From the NCBI RefSeq assembly GCF_003286595.3, contig NZ_CP132985.1:62001-126000 (forward strand): a DNA stretch of 64,000 nt, read 5' to 3'. Shown piece after piece: positions 7,532-16,020 of this stretch (position 1 is the first letter of the stretch; each line of letters begins with the position of its first letter). The stretch comes from Aerococcus mictus. Its GTDB lineage: Bacteria; Bacillota; Bacilli; Lactobacillales; Aerococcaceae. The notes under the pieces were generated by a model that searched no databases, had not been told where the DNA came from, and saw only the letters and a list, made by a program, of their open reading frames with translations. The translations under genes were made by a program, and so were the position numbers.

Positions 7532-8068
7532 ATGTCTAAATATTCATTAGAATTTAAACTGAATTTAGTAGGAGACTATATTGCGAAAAAAGGAAGTTAT
7601 CGAACCTTAGCTAATAAAGCAGGAATAGATCCTTCTATTTTACGAAGGTGGGTTAATAACTATTATGAATTTGGTGTAGATGGTTTAAAGAAAAGGCGGA
7701 CTCAACAGGTTTATACTGTTGAATTCAAATTAAATGCGATAGAATTGTATGAAAGTACGGAAATGAGTTATCGCGAATTGGCCAATTCATTAAACATGAA
7801 TAATCCAAGTCTAATCGCTAATTGGCGAAGAGCTTATCATGAAAGAGGACTTGATGGCCTTTCCGCGAGGAAAGGAAGGCCACCTAAAGTGTCTAAAAAG
7901 AAATCACAAATCAATCAAATAAAGGATAGCAGCGAAACCAATCAGTTAAGTGAAGCAAAAATAAAGGAACTTGAACAACGGATTACGGATTTAGAAATTG
8001 AGAACAAATTTTTAAAAGGATTGAGGAGACGTGTGGCTCAAAGAGTCAAGCGAGAAAAGAAGAAATAG
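7532..8068 (+). CDS. IS3-family transposase OrfA (helix-turn-helix subunit)
   Basis: DNA-binding part of an IS150-group transposase, 178 residues from the ATG at 7532. An upstream TTG lies inside the left-end hairpin and is a poor start. Two similar helix-turn-helix units are visible, around GSYRTLANKAGIDPSILRRW (residues 22-41) and MSYRELANSLNMNNPSLIANW (about 83-103). A leucine-zipper-like helix (about 145-165, ELEQRITDLEIENKFLKGL) follows. It ends in basic residues. The stop overlaps the orfB start as TAGTG. In this group OrfA and OrfB are often joined by a -1 frameshift; an A-rich stretch lies just before the stop. Confidence 0.93.
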   Translation: MSKYSLEFKLNLVGDYIAKKGSYRTLANKAGIDPSILRRWVNNYYEFGVDGLKKRRTQQVYTVEFKLNAIELYESTEMSYRELANSLNMNNPSLIANWRRAYHERGLDGLSARKGRPPKVSKKKSQINQIKDSSETNQLSEAKIKELEQRITDLEIENKFLKGLRRRVAQRVKREKKK

Positions 8069-8958
8069 TGACCGAAATCACACGTCTCCATGATGAAAAA
8101 TATGCTTTAAAAGATATTCTTAGCGTTTTAAAGTTTCCTAAATCGACCTACTTTTATTGGAAAAATAAAGATGAGGAAATTGATAAGGATGCCGATTTAA
8201 AAGAGGAAATGAAAGACATCAGAGAAACCCATAAGGATTATGGTTATCGAAGAATGCGAGCTGAACTGCTTTCCCGTGGTTATAAGGTCAGTAAAAACAA
8301 AGTTCAACGCCTAATGAAAATTATGGGGATACAGGTCACTAGCTATACTAGAAAGACAAGAAAATATAATTCCTACAAAGGAACGATTGGAGAGATAGCG
8401 CCAAATCGTATCAACCGGCGGTTTGATTCGACCATTCCTTATCAAAAAATAACAACAGACACAACAGAATTTAAATACTACTATGCCGATGATTCTGGGA
8501 ATTATCAAACTGGAAAACTCTATTTAGATCCTTACATGGATCTATTTAATCGAGAAATTATTTCTTTTAAGATAACACATCAGCCTAATGGACAAAGCAT
8601 GTTGGAGGGGCTACAAGCTGCCATTGAAGCAAGTAAATTATGTCCATACAGAAGAACCTTTCATTCTGATCAGGGCTGGGCCTATCAAATGAAAAGTTAC
8701 ACCCGGCTCTTGAAGGATCACCGAATTTTTCAAAGTATGTCTCGTAAAGGAAATTGCTTAGATAATTCGCCAATGGAGAATTTCTTTAGTCTACTAAAAC
8801 AAGAAGTCTACTATGGTCGGACTTATCATTCCTTTGAAGAATTAGCACAAGCGATTGAAGATTTTATAATCTATTACAATGGTGAAAGAATCAAAGAAAA
8901 ATTAGATTTTAGGAGTCCTATAGAATTTCGTCTTCATCACGCTTCTTTCGCCGCTTAA
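8068..8958 (+). CDS. IS3-family transposase OrfB (DDE integrase catalytic subunit)
   Basis: Catalytic transposase subunit of 296 residues with an HTH_21 region at the N-terminus (about 40-90, HKDYGYRRMRAELLSRGYK) and an rve integrase core. The DDE residues are visible as TDTTEF, HSDQGWAYQ and ENFFSLLKQE. The GTG start overlaps the orfA stop. Both frames are intact, so the element may be active if the ends are complete. A long hairpin and a minus-strand terminator follow it inside the element. Confidence 0.95.
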   Translation: MTEITRLHDEKYALKDILSVLKFPKSTYFYWKNKDEEIDKDADLKEEMKDIRETHKDYGYRRMRAELLSRGYKVSKNKVQRLMKIMGIQVTSYTRKTRKYNSYKGTIGEIAPNRINRRFDSTIPYQKITTDTTEFKYYYADDSGNYQTGKLYLDPYMDLFNREIISFKITHQPNGQSMLEGLQAAIEASKLCPYRRTFHSDQGWAYQMKSYTRLLKDHRIFQSMSRKGNCLDNSPMENFFSLLKQEVYYGRTYHSFEELAQAIEDFIIYYNGERIKEKLDFRSPIEFRLHHASFAA

Positions 8959-8962
8959 TGAT

Positions 8963-9096
8963 TACACATAAACTTTAAACTTATCAAGAGCCGCTACGCT
9001 CTTCCTCTTGACAAGTTTAAATTTCTGAGTAAATGTGTCGGCAAGAAATAAGCAAGAACTGTAAGCAACAAAAAAGAGCTGGCCAAAGGCCAACTC
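8963..9096. terminator. Long hairpin and inward-facing terminator inside the insertion sequence
   Basis: ACACAT...ATGTGT encloses AAACTTATCAAGAG paired with CTCTTGACAAGTTT (8977-9018). GAGCTGGCC/GGCCAACTC (9076-9096) follows, with a run of T residues on the minus strand. The second structure would stop transcription entering from the right. Confidence 0.6.
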
Positions 9097-9189
9097 ACTA
9101 TATATAAAGTCCAACTTATTGGGGTCACCATACTGGGCTGGAGTTTTTTATTTATCTCAGCTTTCAAAAAGGGCTCTAAGTGCTTCGTC

Positions 9190-9218
9190 TTGAATAGGTA
9201 AGCGGTTTCTGTTATAGT
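9190..9218 (+). promoter_or_regulatory. Promoter of the thiamine salvage operon
   Basis: TTGAAT (9190-9195), a 17-nt spacer and TATAGT (9213-9218), ending 10 nt before the riboswitch P1 stem. Confidence 0.75.
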
Positions 9219-9228
9219 TAGAAAGTAC

Positions 9229-9311
9229 TCACAAGAGGTGCTTTTGCTGAGATAGGTGGAAACCTGGACTCTTTGAACCTGAGAAAGTTAAGACTTGCGT
9301 AGGGATGTGAG
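9229..9311 (+). ncRNA. TPP riboswitch (THI element)
   Basis: Contains the hallmark segments GCTGAGAT, ACTCTTTGAACCTGA and GCGTAGGGA in order. It is closed by P1 arms CTCACA (9229-9234) and TGTGAG (9306-9311). Thiamine pyrophosphate binding would favour the downstream terminator and shut off thiM-thiED. Confidence 0.95.
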
Positions 9312-9369
9312 AATTCAAATATCGTTATAAGGTACAATCAAGCTTTTGCTAAAGCCTTACGATAAGAAG

Positions 9370-9414
9370 TCCTGCAAAGTACACGAGTGGAGTATACTTT
9401 GCAGGGCTTTTTTC
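9370..9414 (+). terminator. Riboswitch-controlled terminator
   Basis: CCTGCAAAGTA pairs with TACTTTGCAGG and is followed by six T residues, about 60 nt after the TPP aptamer and 65 nt before thiM. It is the expected expression platform. Confidence 0.85.
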
Positions 9415-9478
9415 TGTCTAGAAGTAAAAGACCTGCAGATAAAATGTGTAATCTAAACAGAATAAGAGAGATGAGTCA

Positions 9479-10318
9479 ATGTCTAAAAAAATAAGCCTTC
9501 CCTTTGCGAAATATAGTCAGCAGGTCAAGGAGAAAGCCCCGCTGATCCAAGTCTTAAATAATTATGTCACCATACATGATGTGGCCAATGTGATTTTGGC
9601 CAGTGGCGGGCGTCCCGTGATGACCGATAACTTACCTAATAGTCAGGATGTAGTCAAGACAGCTGACCTTTTGCTATTGAATGCCGCTAGTCCCAGACCT
9701 AATCAGGAATTGTTGGACCTCGCCACCACAGCGAAAAATGATCACCATCCCGTGGTCTTAGACCCAGTGGGGGTTTCAGCGATGCCGTCTAAATTAAAGC
9801 TCTGTCAAGATCTGATTGACCAGGGGTTAGTGACAGCGGTGAAGGGGAATGCTTCGGAAATTCGAAGTCTCCTTTTTGAAAAAAGCCAAGGATCTGGGGT
9901 CGACCTGGGTCCTGGAGACGAGGTAACCTTAGCCAACCTGGCTGATTTTGCTCCGGACTTTAAAGCTTATGCCCAAGAAAAAAGAATTATCCTAGCCATG
10001 TCGGGTCCGATTGACTTAGTGACAGACGGCAAGCGGCTGGCAGTCATTGAAAATGGCCACCCCTGGATGGCTTCCTATACGGGGTCAGGTTGCCAGTTAA
10101 GCGGCGTCCTAGCTAGCTTTTTAGCCGGTAATCCGGATGAGGATCCTTTTTACCTAGCTACAGCAGCCGTGATTAGCTATGGGGTGGCGGGAGAAATTGC
10201 TGCCCAAGTCCTCCAGCCTTATGAGGGCAATGCCACTTATTCCAACCGGGTGATTGACCAGGTTTTCTTATTAGAGGCCAAAGAATTAGAAAGGAGAGCC
10301 AAGTATGACATTCAATAA
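9479..10318 (+). CDS. thiM: Hydroxyethylthiazole kinase ThiM
   Basis: Phosphorylates the thiazole alcohol (4-methyl-5-hydroxyethylthiazole) for thiamine salvage. The 279 residues carry the family signatures VLNNYVTIHDVANVILASGG near the start, LLNAASP, VLDPVGVSA, AVKGNASEI and the ATP-site GSGCQLSGVLASFLA (about 201-215). First gene behind the TPP riboswitch; it overlaps the next gene by 14 nt. The ribosome site is weak (GAGAG/GATGAG), so initiation may be modest. No thiC or thiG lies nearby, in keeping with a salvage-only pathway in this locus. Confidence 0.95.
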   Translation: MSKKISLPFAKYSQQVKEKAPLIQVLNNYVTIHDVANVILASGGRPVMTDNLPNSQDVVKTADLLLLNAASPRPNQELLDLATTAKNDHHPVVLDPVGVSAMPSKLKLCQDLIDQGLVTAVKGNASEIRSLLFEKSQGSGVDLGPGDEVTLANLADFAPDFKAYAQEKRIILAMSGPIDLVTDGKRLAVIENGHPWMASYTGSGCQLSGVLASFLAGNPDEDPFYLATAAVISYGVAGEIAAQVLQPYEGNATYSNRVIDQVFLLEAKELERRAKYDIQ

Positions 10319-11753
10319 AAATGATTTATTGGTCTATGCCATTACGCCCGATCGTTTTGACCATGACGAATTAATCCAGCAAGTCAAAGAGGTCTTAGCA
10401 GGAGGGGCGACGATTTTACAGCTACGTTTGAAGGACCATCCCTTTAAAGACCAAGAGGAGAAGCTGGGTCTAACTAAAACAATCAAAGCCCTCTGCCAAG
10501 AAGCAGGTGTCCCCTTTATTATCGATGATGACTATGAACTGGCCCTGGCGGTAGATGCTGACGGCCTCCATGTTGGAGAAGATGACCTGCCAGTTGACCA
10601 GGCTAGAGAACTACTCGGCCCGGAAAAAATTATCGGGGCTTCGGCTAAGAGTTTGAATGCCGCTCTAAATGCCCAGGCGGCTGGTGCAGACTACTTGGGA
10701 GTTGGCGCCCTCTATCCGACCCAGTCTAAGGCCAATGCCCAAGCCACCAGTCTGACTACCCTGAGAGCTATTGCCCAAGGGGTGAATATTCCCATTGTAG
10801 GCATTGGTGGGATTAACTTAGATAATATGGCCAATTTACGGGACCAGGGGCTGGCCGGGGTGGCTCTGATTTCTGCTTTATTTAAGGCGGAAGACCCCTA
10901 CCAAGCGACTCAAGAAATCCGTAAAGCGGCTGAAAAGCTCTTTAAACTCCAAGCCGTCCTCACTATTGCCGGCTCAGACTCTAGTGGGGGAGCTGGTATT
11001 CAAGCAGACCTCAAGACCATGCAGGCCAATGGAGTCTTTGGCATGAGTGCCATTACTTCAGTGACCGCCCAAAATACTAGGGGTGTGACCGGGGTCTATG
11101 ACCTCAGTCCTGAGGCCTTGGCTAGTCAACTTCAGGCTGTTTTTGAGGATATTCCTCCGGCTAGCGTCAAGATTGGCATGGTCTCCCAAGTAGATTTAGT
11201 GAAGGAAATTGCCAAAGCCCTTAAAAACTATCAGGCTAAACATGTCGTAGTAGACCCGGTCATGGTCGCAACGAGCGGATCCAACTTGATCCAAGACCAA
11301 GCGGTACAGGTCTTGTCTGACCAGGTCTTTCCTCTCGCTTGCTTAATTACTCCCAATATTCCTGAAAGCCAGGTTTTAGCGGGACAAGACATCCATTCGG
11401 CAGCCGATATGGAAGCCGCCGCTAAGAAAATTAGTCAGACCTACCAAGTCGCTGTCCTCTGTAAGGGTGGCCACCGGGTTAATGATGCTAATGATGTCCT
11501 GGTTACCCCTGAGGGCGAGGTCCACTGGTTTAAGGGCGAGCGGGTTGATAACCCCAATACCCATGGTACTGGCTGTACCCTATCCAGTGCCATTGCCAGC
11601 AACCTAGCCAAGGGGGATGACTTAGTTACTGCCATTGCCCGGGCTAAGACCTATCTCAGCCTGGCCCTTAAAGATCAATTAGATCTAGGTCAGGGGAGTG
11701 GCCCCTTGAACCATGGCTTTGGCCTCTTGACTTATTACCCCAATGACGATTAA
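10305..11753 (+). CDS. thiE-thiD: Fused thiamine-phosphate synthase / HMP(-P) kinase (ThiE-ThiD)
   Basis: Bifunctional enzyme that phosphorylates the pyrimidine HMP and joins HMP-PP to thiazole phosphate. ThiE occupies about 1-208, with LQLRLKD, FIIDDDYELA, DGLHVGEDD, GVGALYPTQSK and PIVGIGGI. ThiD occupies about 215-480, with LTIAGSDSSGGAGIQADLKT, DPVMVATSGS and NTHGTGCTLSSAIA. The 482 residues equal the sum of the two families with almost no linker. AAGGAGAG precedes the ATG inside the end of thiM. With thiM it gives the complete salvage route to thiamine monophosphate under TPP control. No dedicated thiamine-precursor transporter is seen here. Confidence 0.95.
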   Translation: MTFNKNDLLVYAITPDRFDHDELIQQVKEVLAGGATILQLRLKDHPFKDQEEKLGLTKTIKALCQEAGVPFIIDDDYELALAVDADGLHVGEDDLPVDQARELLGPEKIIGASAKSLNAALNAQAAGADYLGVGALYPTQSKANAQATSLTTLRAIAQGVNIPIVGIGGINLDNMANLRDQGLAGVALISALFKAEDPYQATQEIRKAAEKLFKLQAVLTIAGSDSSGGAGIQADLKTMQANGVFGMSAITSVTAQNTRGVTGVYDLSPEALASQLQAVFEDIPPASVKIGMVSQVDLVKEIAKALKNYQAKHVVVDPVMVATSGSNLIQDQAVQVLSDQVFPLACLITPNIPESQVLAGQDIHSAADMEAAAKKISQTYQVAVLCKGGHRVNDANDVLVTPEGEVHWFKGERVDNPNTHGTGCTLSSAIASNLAKGDDLVTAIARAKTYLSLALKDQLDLGQGSGPLNHGFGLLTYYPNDD

Positions 11754-11763
11754 TTGCCTTAAC

Positions 11764-11876
11764 TTCCCCTAGCAAATAATTTCTAGTCTTTCAACCCTTC
11801 CACGAGGCTAGACTTGCTAGGGGAAGAGTATCTGTACACCGATAAGGGTCATGATAACTTGTCATGGCCTTTTTTC
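11764..11876 (+). terminator. Double terminator after the thi operon
   Basis: CCCCTAGCAA pairs with TTGCTAGGGG (to 11824) around an inner TCTAG/CTAGA stem. A second hairpin, GGTCATGA...TGTCATGGCC, ends in six T residues at about 11876. Confidence 0.8.
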
Positions 11877-11929
11877 TATATTTTGGAAAAGTGGGGAACT
11901 GTTTTTAGTCAAGAGCATATTTTTTAAGT

Positions 11930-12100
11930 TTGTGAAAATAAACACATATTTTCTCTTTTTAATTAAAATATAAAAATATTATTTCAAAAGTTGTAAGCGA
12001 TTACAAGGTTAAATTACTAATGTTTCAGTAATTGTAAGCGGTTATAGCTAAAAAGAAAAACAAAAAATCACTTGCTTTTTATTTGTGAATAACTTAACAT
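11930..12100 (+). promoter_or_regulatory. adhE control region: two Rex-like and two cre-like sites
   Basis: TTGTGAAAATAAACACAT (11930-11947) and TTGTGAATAACTTAACAT (12083-12100) resemble the Rex operator TTGTGAANNNNTTCACAA. TGTAAGCGATTACA (11992-12005) fits the CcpA cre consensus TGNAANCGNWNNCA fully, and TGTAAGCGGTTATA (12033-12046) fits with one mismatch. The downstream Rex-like site overlaps a -10-like CATAAT. This points to NADH/NAD+ sensing plus carbon catabolite control. Redox control of adhE by Rex is established in several Bacillota. Confidence 0.7.
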
Positions 12101-12154
12101 AATAGCCATAAAGATGAAAGTCATTAAAAATCAAAGGAAAGGTTAGGAAGAACA

Positions 12155-14800
12155 ATGGCTAAAGGAAAAGAACAAAAAGTAGATATTCCACAATTTATCG
12201 ATGAGACAGTGGCTAAGGCTAAACAGGCCTTAGAGGATTTTATGGCCTTAGACCAAGAACAAATCGACCATATTGTCACCAAGGCATCGATTGCTGCCTT
12301 AGACCAACATGGGGTCTTAGCCAAACATGCCGTTGAAGACACGGGACGGGGTGTGTTTGAAGATAAGGCAACCAAGAACTTATTTGCCTGTGAACATGTG
12401 ACCAACCACATGCGCCACTTGAAAACAGTAGGTATTATTGATCGTGATGAGGCCAAGGGATTGACCTATATTGCTGAACCGGTCGGGGTAATTTGTGGGA
12501 TTGTCCCTACTACCAACCCAACATCGACAGCAATCTTTAAGTCCTTGATTTCCTTGAAGACCCGTAATCCAATTGTCTTCTCCTTCCACCCTCAAGCGCT
12601 GGAATCTTCTATCCATGCGGCCAAAGTGGTGCGTGATGCAGCGATTGCGGCAGGGGCACCTGAAAACTGTATCCAATGGATCGATTCAAAACATGCGTCC
12701 ATGGAAGCCACCAATTTACTGATGAACCACCCTGATGTCGCTACCATTTTAGCCACTGGGGGATCTGCTATGGTTAAGGCTGCTTATTCTTGTGGGAAAC
12801 CTGCTTTGGGTGTGGGACCAGGGAATGTGCCTGCCTATGTTGAAAAAACGGCCAACCTCAAGCAAGCCGTGAATGATATTGTCATGAGTAAGGCCTTCGA
12901 TAATGGGATGGTTTGTGCTTCAGAACAAGCTGCCATTGTTGACAAAGAAATCTACCCCGCCTTCATTAAAGAAATGAAGTCCTACCATGTTTACTTTGTC
13001 AACCAAAAGGAAAAAGCCCTCTTAGAAGAATTCTGCTTTGGAGCTAAAGCCAATAGTGAGGCGGTTGACCAAGCCAAACTCAATGCCGATATTGTCGGAA
13101 AATCAGCGGTTTGGATTGCTAAAGAAGCCGGCTTTGAAGTCCCTGAAGAAACCGTCATCCTAGCAGCAGAAGTTCCTGAAGTGGGTCCTGCCCAACCTCT
13201 TACCCGAGAAAAATTATCCCCTGTCCTAGCCATCTTAAAGGCTGAGACGACTGAAGATGGGATGGCTAAGGCCGAAGCTATGGTGGAATTTAATGGCCTA
13301 GGTCACTCCGCCGCCATTCATACCAATAACCACGACTTAGAAATCGAATACGCCAAACGGGTGAAAGTGGCCCGGGTCATTGTCAATGCACCGTCAACCT
13401 TTGGGGGAATTGGGGATGTTTATAACTACTTTATTCCTTCCTTAACCCTAGGCTGTGGGTCTTATGGACATAACTCTGTAGCTGGTAACGTGGGACCTTT
13501 GGATTTGATTAATATTAAACGAGTAGGGGAGCGGCAAAATAACATGCAATGGTTTAAAGTCCCTCGGGTTTACTTCGAAAAGAATTCCATTAAATACTTA
13601 CAAGAATTAGACCATGTGGAACGGGTATCGATTATTTCTGATAAAGGCATCGCCAAACTCGGCTTTGTCCAAAAAGTCATTGACCAACTCCAACAACGGC
13701 AAAATAAGGTGGTCTATGATGTCTTTGATAACATTGAACCGGATCCAGATATTTCCACGGTTCAAGCGGGTGCTGACGCCATTCGTGCCTTCCAACCTGA
13801 TACCATTATTGCCATTGGTGGGGGATCGGTTATGGACTCCGCTAAGATCATGTGGCTCTTCTATGAACGTCCTGACGTTGACTTCCGTGACCTGGTTCAA
13901 AAATTCATGGACATTAGAAAACGGGCCTTCCGTTTCCCAGCCCTCGGTGAAAAAGCCCAATTAGTGGCTATCCCAACCACCTCAGGGACAGGTTCCGAAG
14001 TAACGCCTTTTGCGGTCATTTCAGATAAGAAGAACAATAAGAAGTACCCGCTTGCTGACTACGCCCTCTTACCTAAGGTGGCTATCGTGGATTCCAGCTT
14101 TGTCGAAAAGGTACCAAGTCGGGTGACTGCCGCTACCGGGATGGACGTCTTAACCCACGCTATTGAAGCTTATGTATCGATCTTTGCCTCAGACTATACC
14201 GATGGACTCTCCCTCCAAGTCATTAAGATTGTCTTTGACTACTTGGAAAAATCAGTCAAAGACTTTGACCCGCTAGCTAGAGAGAAGATGCATAATGCGG
14301 CAACCATGGCGGGGATGGCCTTCGGTAACGCCTTCCTGGGAATTGTTCACTCCATGTCCCATAAGATCGGAGGGGTCTTCCATACCGTTCACGGAGAAAA
14401 CAACGCGATCCTCCTGCCTTATGTGATCCGCTACAACGGGGAAAAACCAGGCAAACTTTCTACCTGGCCAAAATACAACTACTACAAGGCTGGCGAACGT
14501 TACCAAGACATTGCCCGTATGCTAGGCTTAAAGGCCAATACGGTCGATGAAGCCGTTGCTTCCCTGGCCCAAGCCTGCTATGAACTCGGTGAAAAAGTCG
14601 GTCTCCCAATGAGCTACCAAGCCCAAGGTCTTGACAAGAAAGAATGGGAAAAGGCCTTAGAACAACTGGCTTATGATGCTTATGAAGACCAATGTACCCC
14701 ATTAAACCCTCGTCTGCCATTAGTTCCTGATATGATGGCCATGATGCGGGCAGCTTACCAAGGTTATGGTAAGGCTCCAGAGCCAATTAAGAATAAGTAA
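12155..14800 (+). CDS. adhE: Bifunctional acetaldehyde-CoA/alcohol dehydrogenase AdhE
   Basis: Reduces acetyl-CoA to acetaldehyde and then ethanol, regenerating two NAD+ during fermentation. The 881 residues have the usual fused architecture. The N-terminal aldehyde dehydrogenase (about 10-440) has nucleophile Cys254 in DNGMVCASEQ and NAD-loop GVGPGNVPAY. The C-terminal iron alcohol dehydrogenase (about 465-870) has AIGGGSVMDSAKIMW, THAIEAYVS and the metal-binding stretch HSMSHKIGGVFHTVHG. The protein assembles into spirosomes in other bacteria. AGGAAAGG lies upstream, and the control region holds Rex- and cre-like sites. The strong codon bias suggests high expression. Confidence 0.97.
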   Translation: MAKGKEQKVDIPQFIDETVAKAKQALEDFMALDQEQIDHIVTKASIAALDQHGVLAKHAVEDTGRGVFEDKATKNLFACEHVTNHMRHLKTVGIIDRDEAKGLTYIAEPVGVICGIVPTTNPTSTAIFKSLISLKTRNPIVFSFHPQALESSIHAAKVVRDAAIAAGAPENCIQWIDSKHASMEATNLLMNHPDVATILATGGSAMVKAAYSCGKPALGVGPGNVPAYVEKTANLKQAVNDIVMSKAFDNGMVCASEQAAIVDKEIYPAFIKEMKSYHVYFVNQKEKALLEEFCFGAKANSEAVDQAKLNADIVGKSAVWIAKEAGFEVPEETVILAAEVPEVGPAQPLTREKLSPVLAILKAETTEDGMAKAEAMVEFNGLGHSAAIHTNNHDLEIEYAKRVKVARVIVNAPSTFGGIGDVYNYFIPSLTLGCGSYGHNSVAGNVGPLDLINIKRVGERQNNMQWFKVPRVYFEKNSIKYLQELDHVERVSIISDKGIAKLGFVQKVIDQLQQRQNKVVYDVFDNIEPDPDISTVQAGADAIRAFQPDTIIAIGGGSVMDSAKIMWLFYERPDVDFRDLVQKFMDIRKRAFRFPALGEKAQLVAIPTTSGTGSEVTPFAVISDKKNNKKYPLADYALLPKVAIVDSSFVEKVPSRVTAATGMDVLTHAIEAYVSIFASDYTDGLSLQVIKIVFDYLEKSVKDFDPLAREKMHNAATMAGMAFGNAFLGIVHSMSHKIGGVFHTVHGENNAILLPYVIRYNGEKPGKLSTWPKYNYYKAGERYQDIARMLGLKANTVDEAVASLAQACYELGEKVGLPMSYQAQGLDKKEWEKALEQLAYDAYEDQCTPLNPRLPLVPDMMAMMRAAYQGYGKAPEPIKNK

Positions 14801-14827
14801 GAAATGCCTCTTGTATAGATAGAAAAG

Positions 14828-14999
14828 AGAGTGTGACAAAAGTCAAAAGAGCCCTGAAGAGCTACGCATACTATATCTGTAACTCGCTCTTCGCTTCGAA
14901 CAGCTATAGCAACTGGAACAAACTATGGAAGATAGGTGCAAGCCTATCGCACATAGTTCGTGAAGTGGACGTCAGGGCTGACTTTTGGAACACGTTTTG
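14828..14999 (+). repeat. Long-hairpin repeat, family 1 (copy with inserted module M)
   Basis: Outer arms AAAGTCA and GCCCTGA pair with TCAGGGC and TGACTTT at 14981-14996. The apical stem is AACTATG with CATAGTT around a GATAGG/CCTATC inner stem. Compared with the copy at 61012 it carries about 50 extra bases (14859-14909), which are module M. It starts 28 nt after the adhE stop. Confidence 0.85.
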
Positions 15000-15023
15000 A
15001 TTAGATAGTTCGTATTTTGAAAA

Positions 15024-15053
15024 GAGTCTGAGACATTTGTCCCAGACTTTTTC
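15024..15053 (+). terminator. Intrinsic terminator downstream of adhE
   Basis: GTCTGAGA/CCCAGAC hairpin followed by a T-rich run, between the convergent adhE and pgeF genes. Confidence 0.7.
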
Positions 15054-15072
15054 TTTTATTATCAGAATTTTA

Positions 15073-15846
15073 TTAATTCACACGGTTCTTTTGCCAGATG
15101 AAGCCCATGTGACGGCCTTTGGTTTGGTTTTGGCGGTAGGAGAAGCCTTGGGGGCTGGTATAGGTATCCATGGGGTCCACTTGGATGTTCTCGGGTCGGA
15201 TACCTAAATGGAGACATTGGTTTTTGACAACGGCTTGGTTATCAATGTGCCACTTACTAGTGTCTGCTTGGTAGGAGATATTGCCTGCTGAGCCCTCCAG
15301 GTTCTTGAATTGAAGATAAACATCCTCATCGACTTCAAAGTGTTTTTGGGATAAGGCTGGACCAATTTGAACGTGGATATTTTCTGCTTTGACCTCAGGA
15401 TGATCGGCAAAGATTTGCTCAAAGGTCACTTGGGTAATGTTTTGGACCGTGCCCCGCCAACCGGAATGGATGACGCCAATCAGGGGAGTCTTTTGGTCGT
15501 AGAAGAGAATAGGAACGCAGTCAGCAGTGAAAATCCCTAACATGAGCTCCTCGTCAAAGCTGTAGAGGGCGTCGGTTTGGGGGATAGCTGTGTCATTGGA
15601 TAAGGCACCCTTGCCGCCGTCAGCCAAGCTAACCTCTACAGCCCGTTTGGAGTGAGTCTGATGGGCTTGGACAAAGTGGTCGGGACTTATATTGGCCGTT
15701 TGGAAAAAGGATCGCCGGTTAGCCAGGACGGCATCCAAGTCCTGGTAGGAATGGATCCCCATATTGCCTGCTTCGGGCAGGTCGGGGTCTCTTAGGGTGA
15801 TCCCCATTTGCAAGTGGGGGTCATTGTGATAGTAATGAATAGACAT
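15073..15846 (-). CDS. pgeF: Peptidoglycan editing factor PgeF (laccase-domain, YfiH family)
   Basis: Laccase-domain (DUF152) protein. Family members correct misincorporated amino acids in peptidoglycan precursors and have been described as purine nucleoside phosphorylases with a Zn/Cu site. Metal ligands are visible in QAHQTHS (about 59-65), FTADCVPILFY and GVIHSGWRGTV, the usual H-C-H set. I start at the ATG giving MSIHYYHN (257 aa), with AGAAGGAAG placed about 9 nt upstream. A GTG three codons earlier overlaps that site. It is convergent with adhE, with no obvious operon partner. Confidence 0.9.
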   Translation of the reverse strand: MSIHYYHNDPHLQMGITLRDPDLPEAGNMGIHSYQDLDAVLANRRSFFQTANISPDHFVQAHQTHSKRAVEVSLADGGKGALSNDTAIPQTDALYSFDEELMLGIFTADCVPILFYDQKTPLIGVIHSGWRGTVQNITQVTFEQIFADHPEVKAENIHVQIGPALSQKHFEVDEDVYLQFKNLEGSAGNISYQADTSKWHIDNQAVVKNQCLHLGIRPENIQVDPMDTYTSPQGFSYRQNQTKGRHMGFIWQKNRVN

Positions 15847-16020
15847 CAGGAACACTTCCTTCTATATAATAATGCCAAAGTATCTTGCTTATTATAAGGG
15901 GATTTTTTTCCGCCCGCAATCCTTAGGGTTTATTCCCCACATTTGATCAGATTTCCTGGATAGTGACTCTAGGGAAAATTTGTTATACTAGGGAAAGATT
16001 CTTTAAGAGGAGTGCTTGTT

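Larger units (their letters stand above)
7484..9127 (+). mobile_element. IS3-family (IS150-like) insertion sequence
   Basis: About 1.64 kb bounded by imperfect terminal inverted repeats. The left end reads TGACCCCCAAAAGTTGGACT. The right end, reverse-complemented, reads TGACCCCAATAAGTTGGACT. The 5'-TG...CA-3' ends are typical of the family. It carries orfA and orfB. Just inside the left end CCCCCAAAAGTTG pairs with CAACTTTTGGGGG before the orfA start. No matching 3-4 bp target duplication is visible (left flank GTAG, right flank CCAT). Confidence 0.9.

Noticed and set aside
9128..9190. Additional gene or regulatory element between the insertion sequence and the thi promoter
   Set aside because: Only about 60 bp, no frame with a ribosome site and no clear structure.
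12033..12046. Second cre site counted as equal to the first
   Set aside because: It has a mismatch at the conserved C near the right end. I keep it only as a weaker cre-like site.
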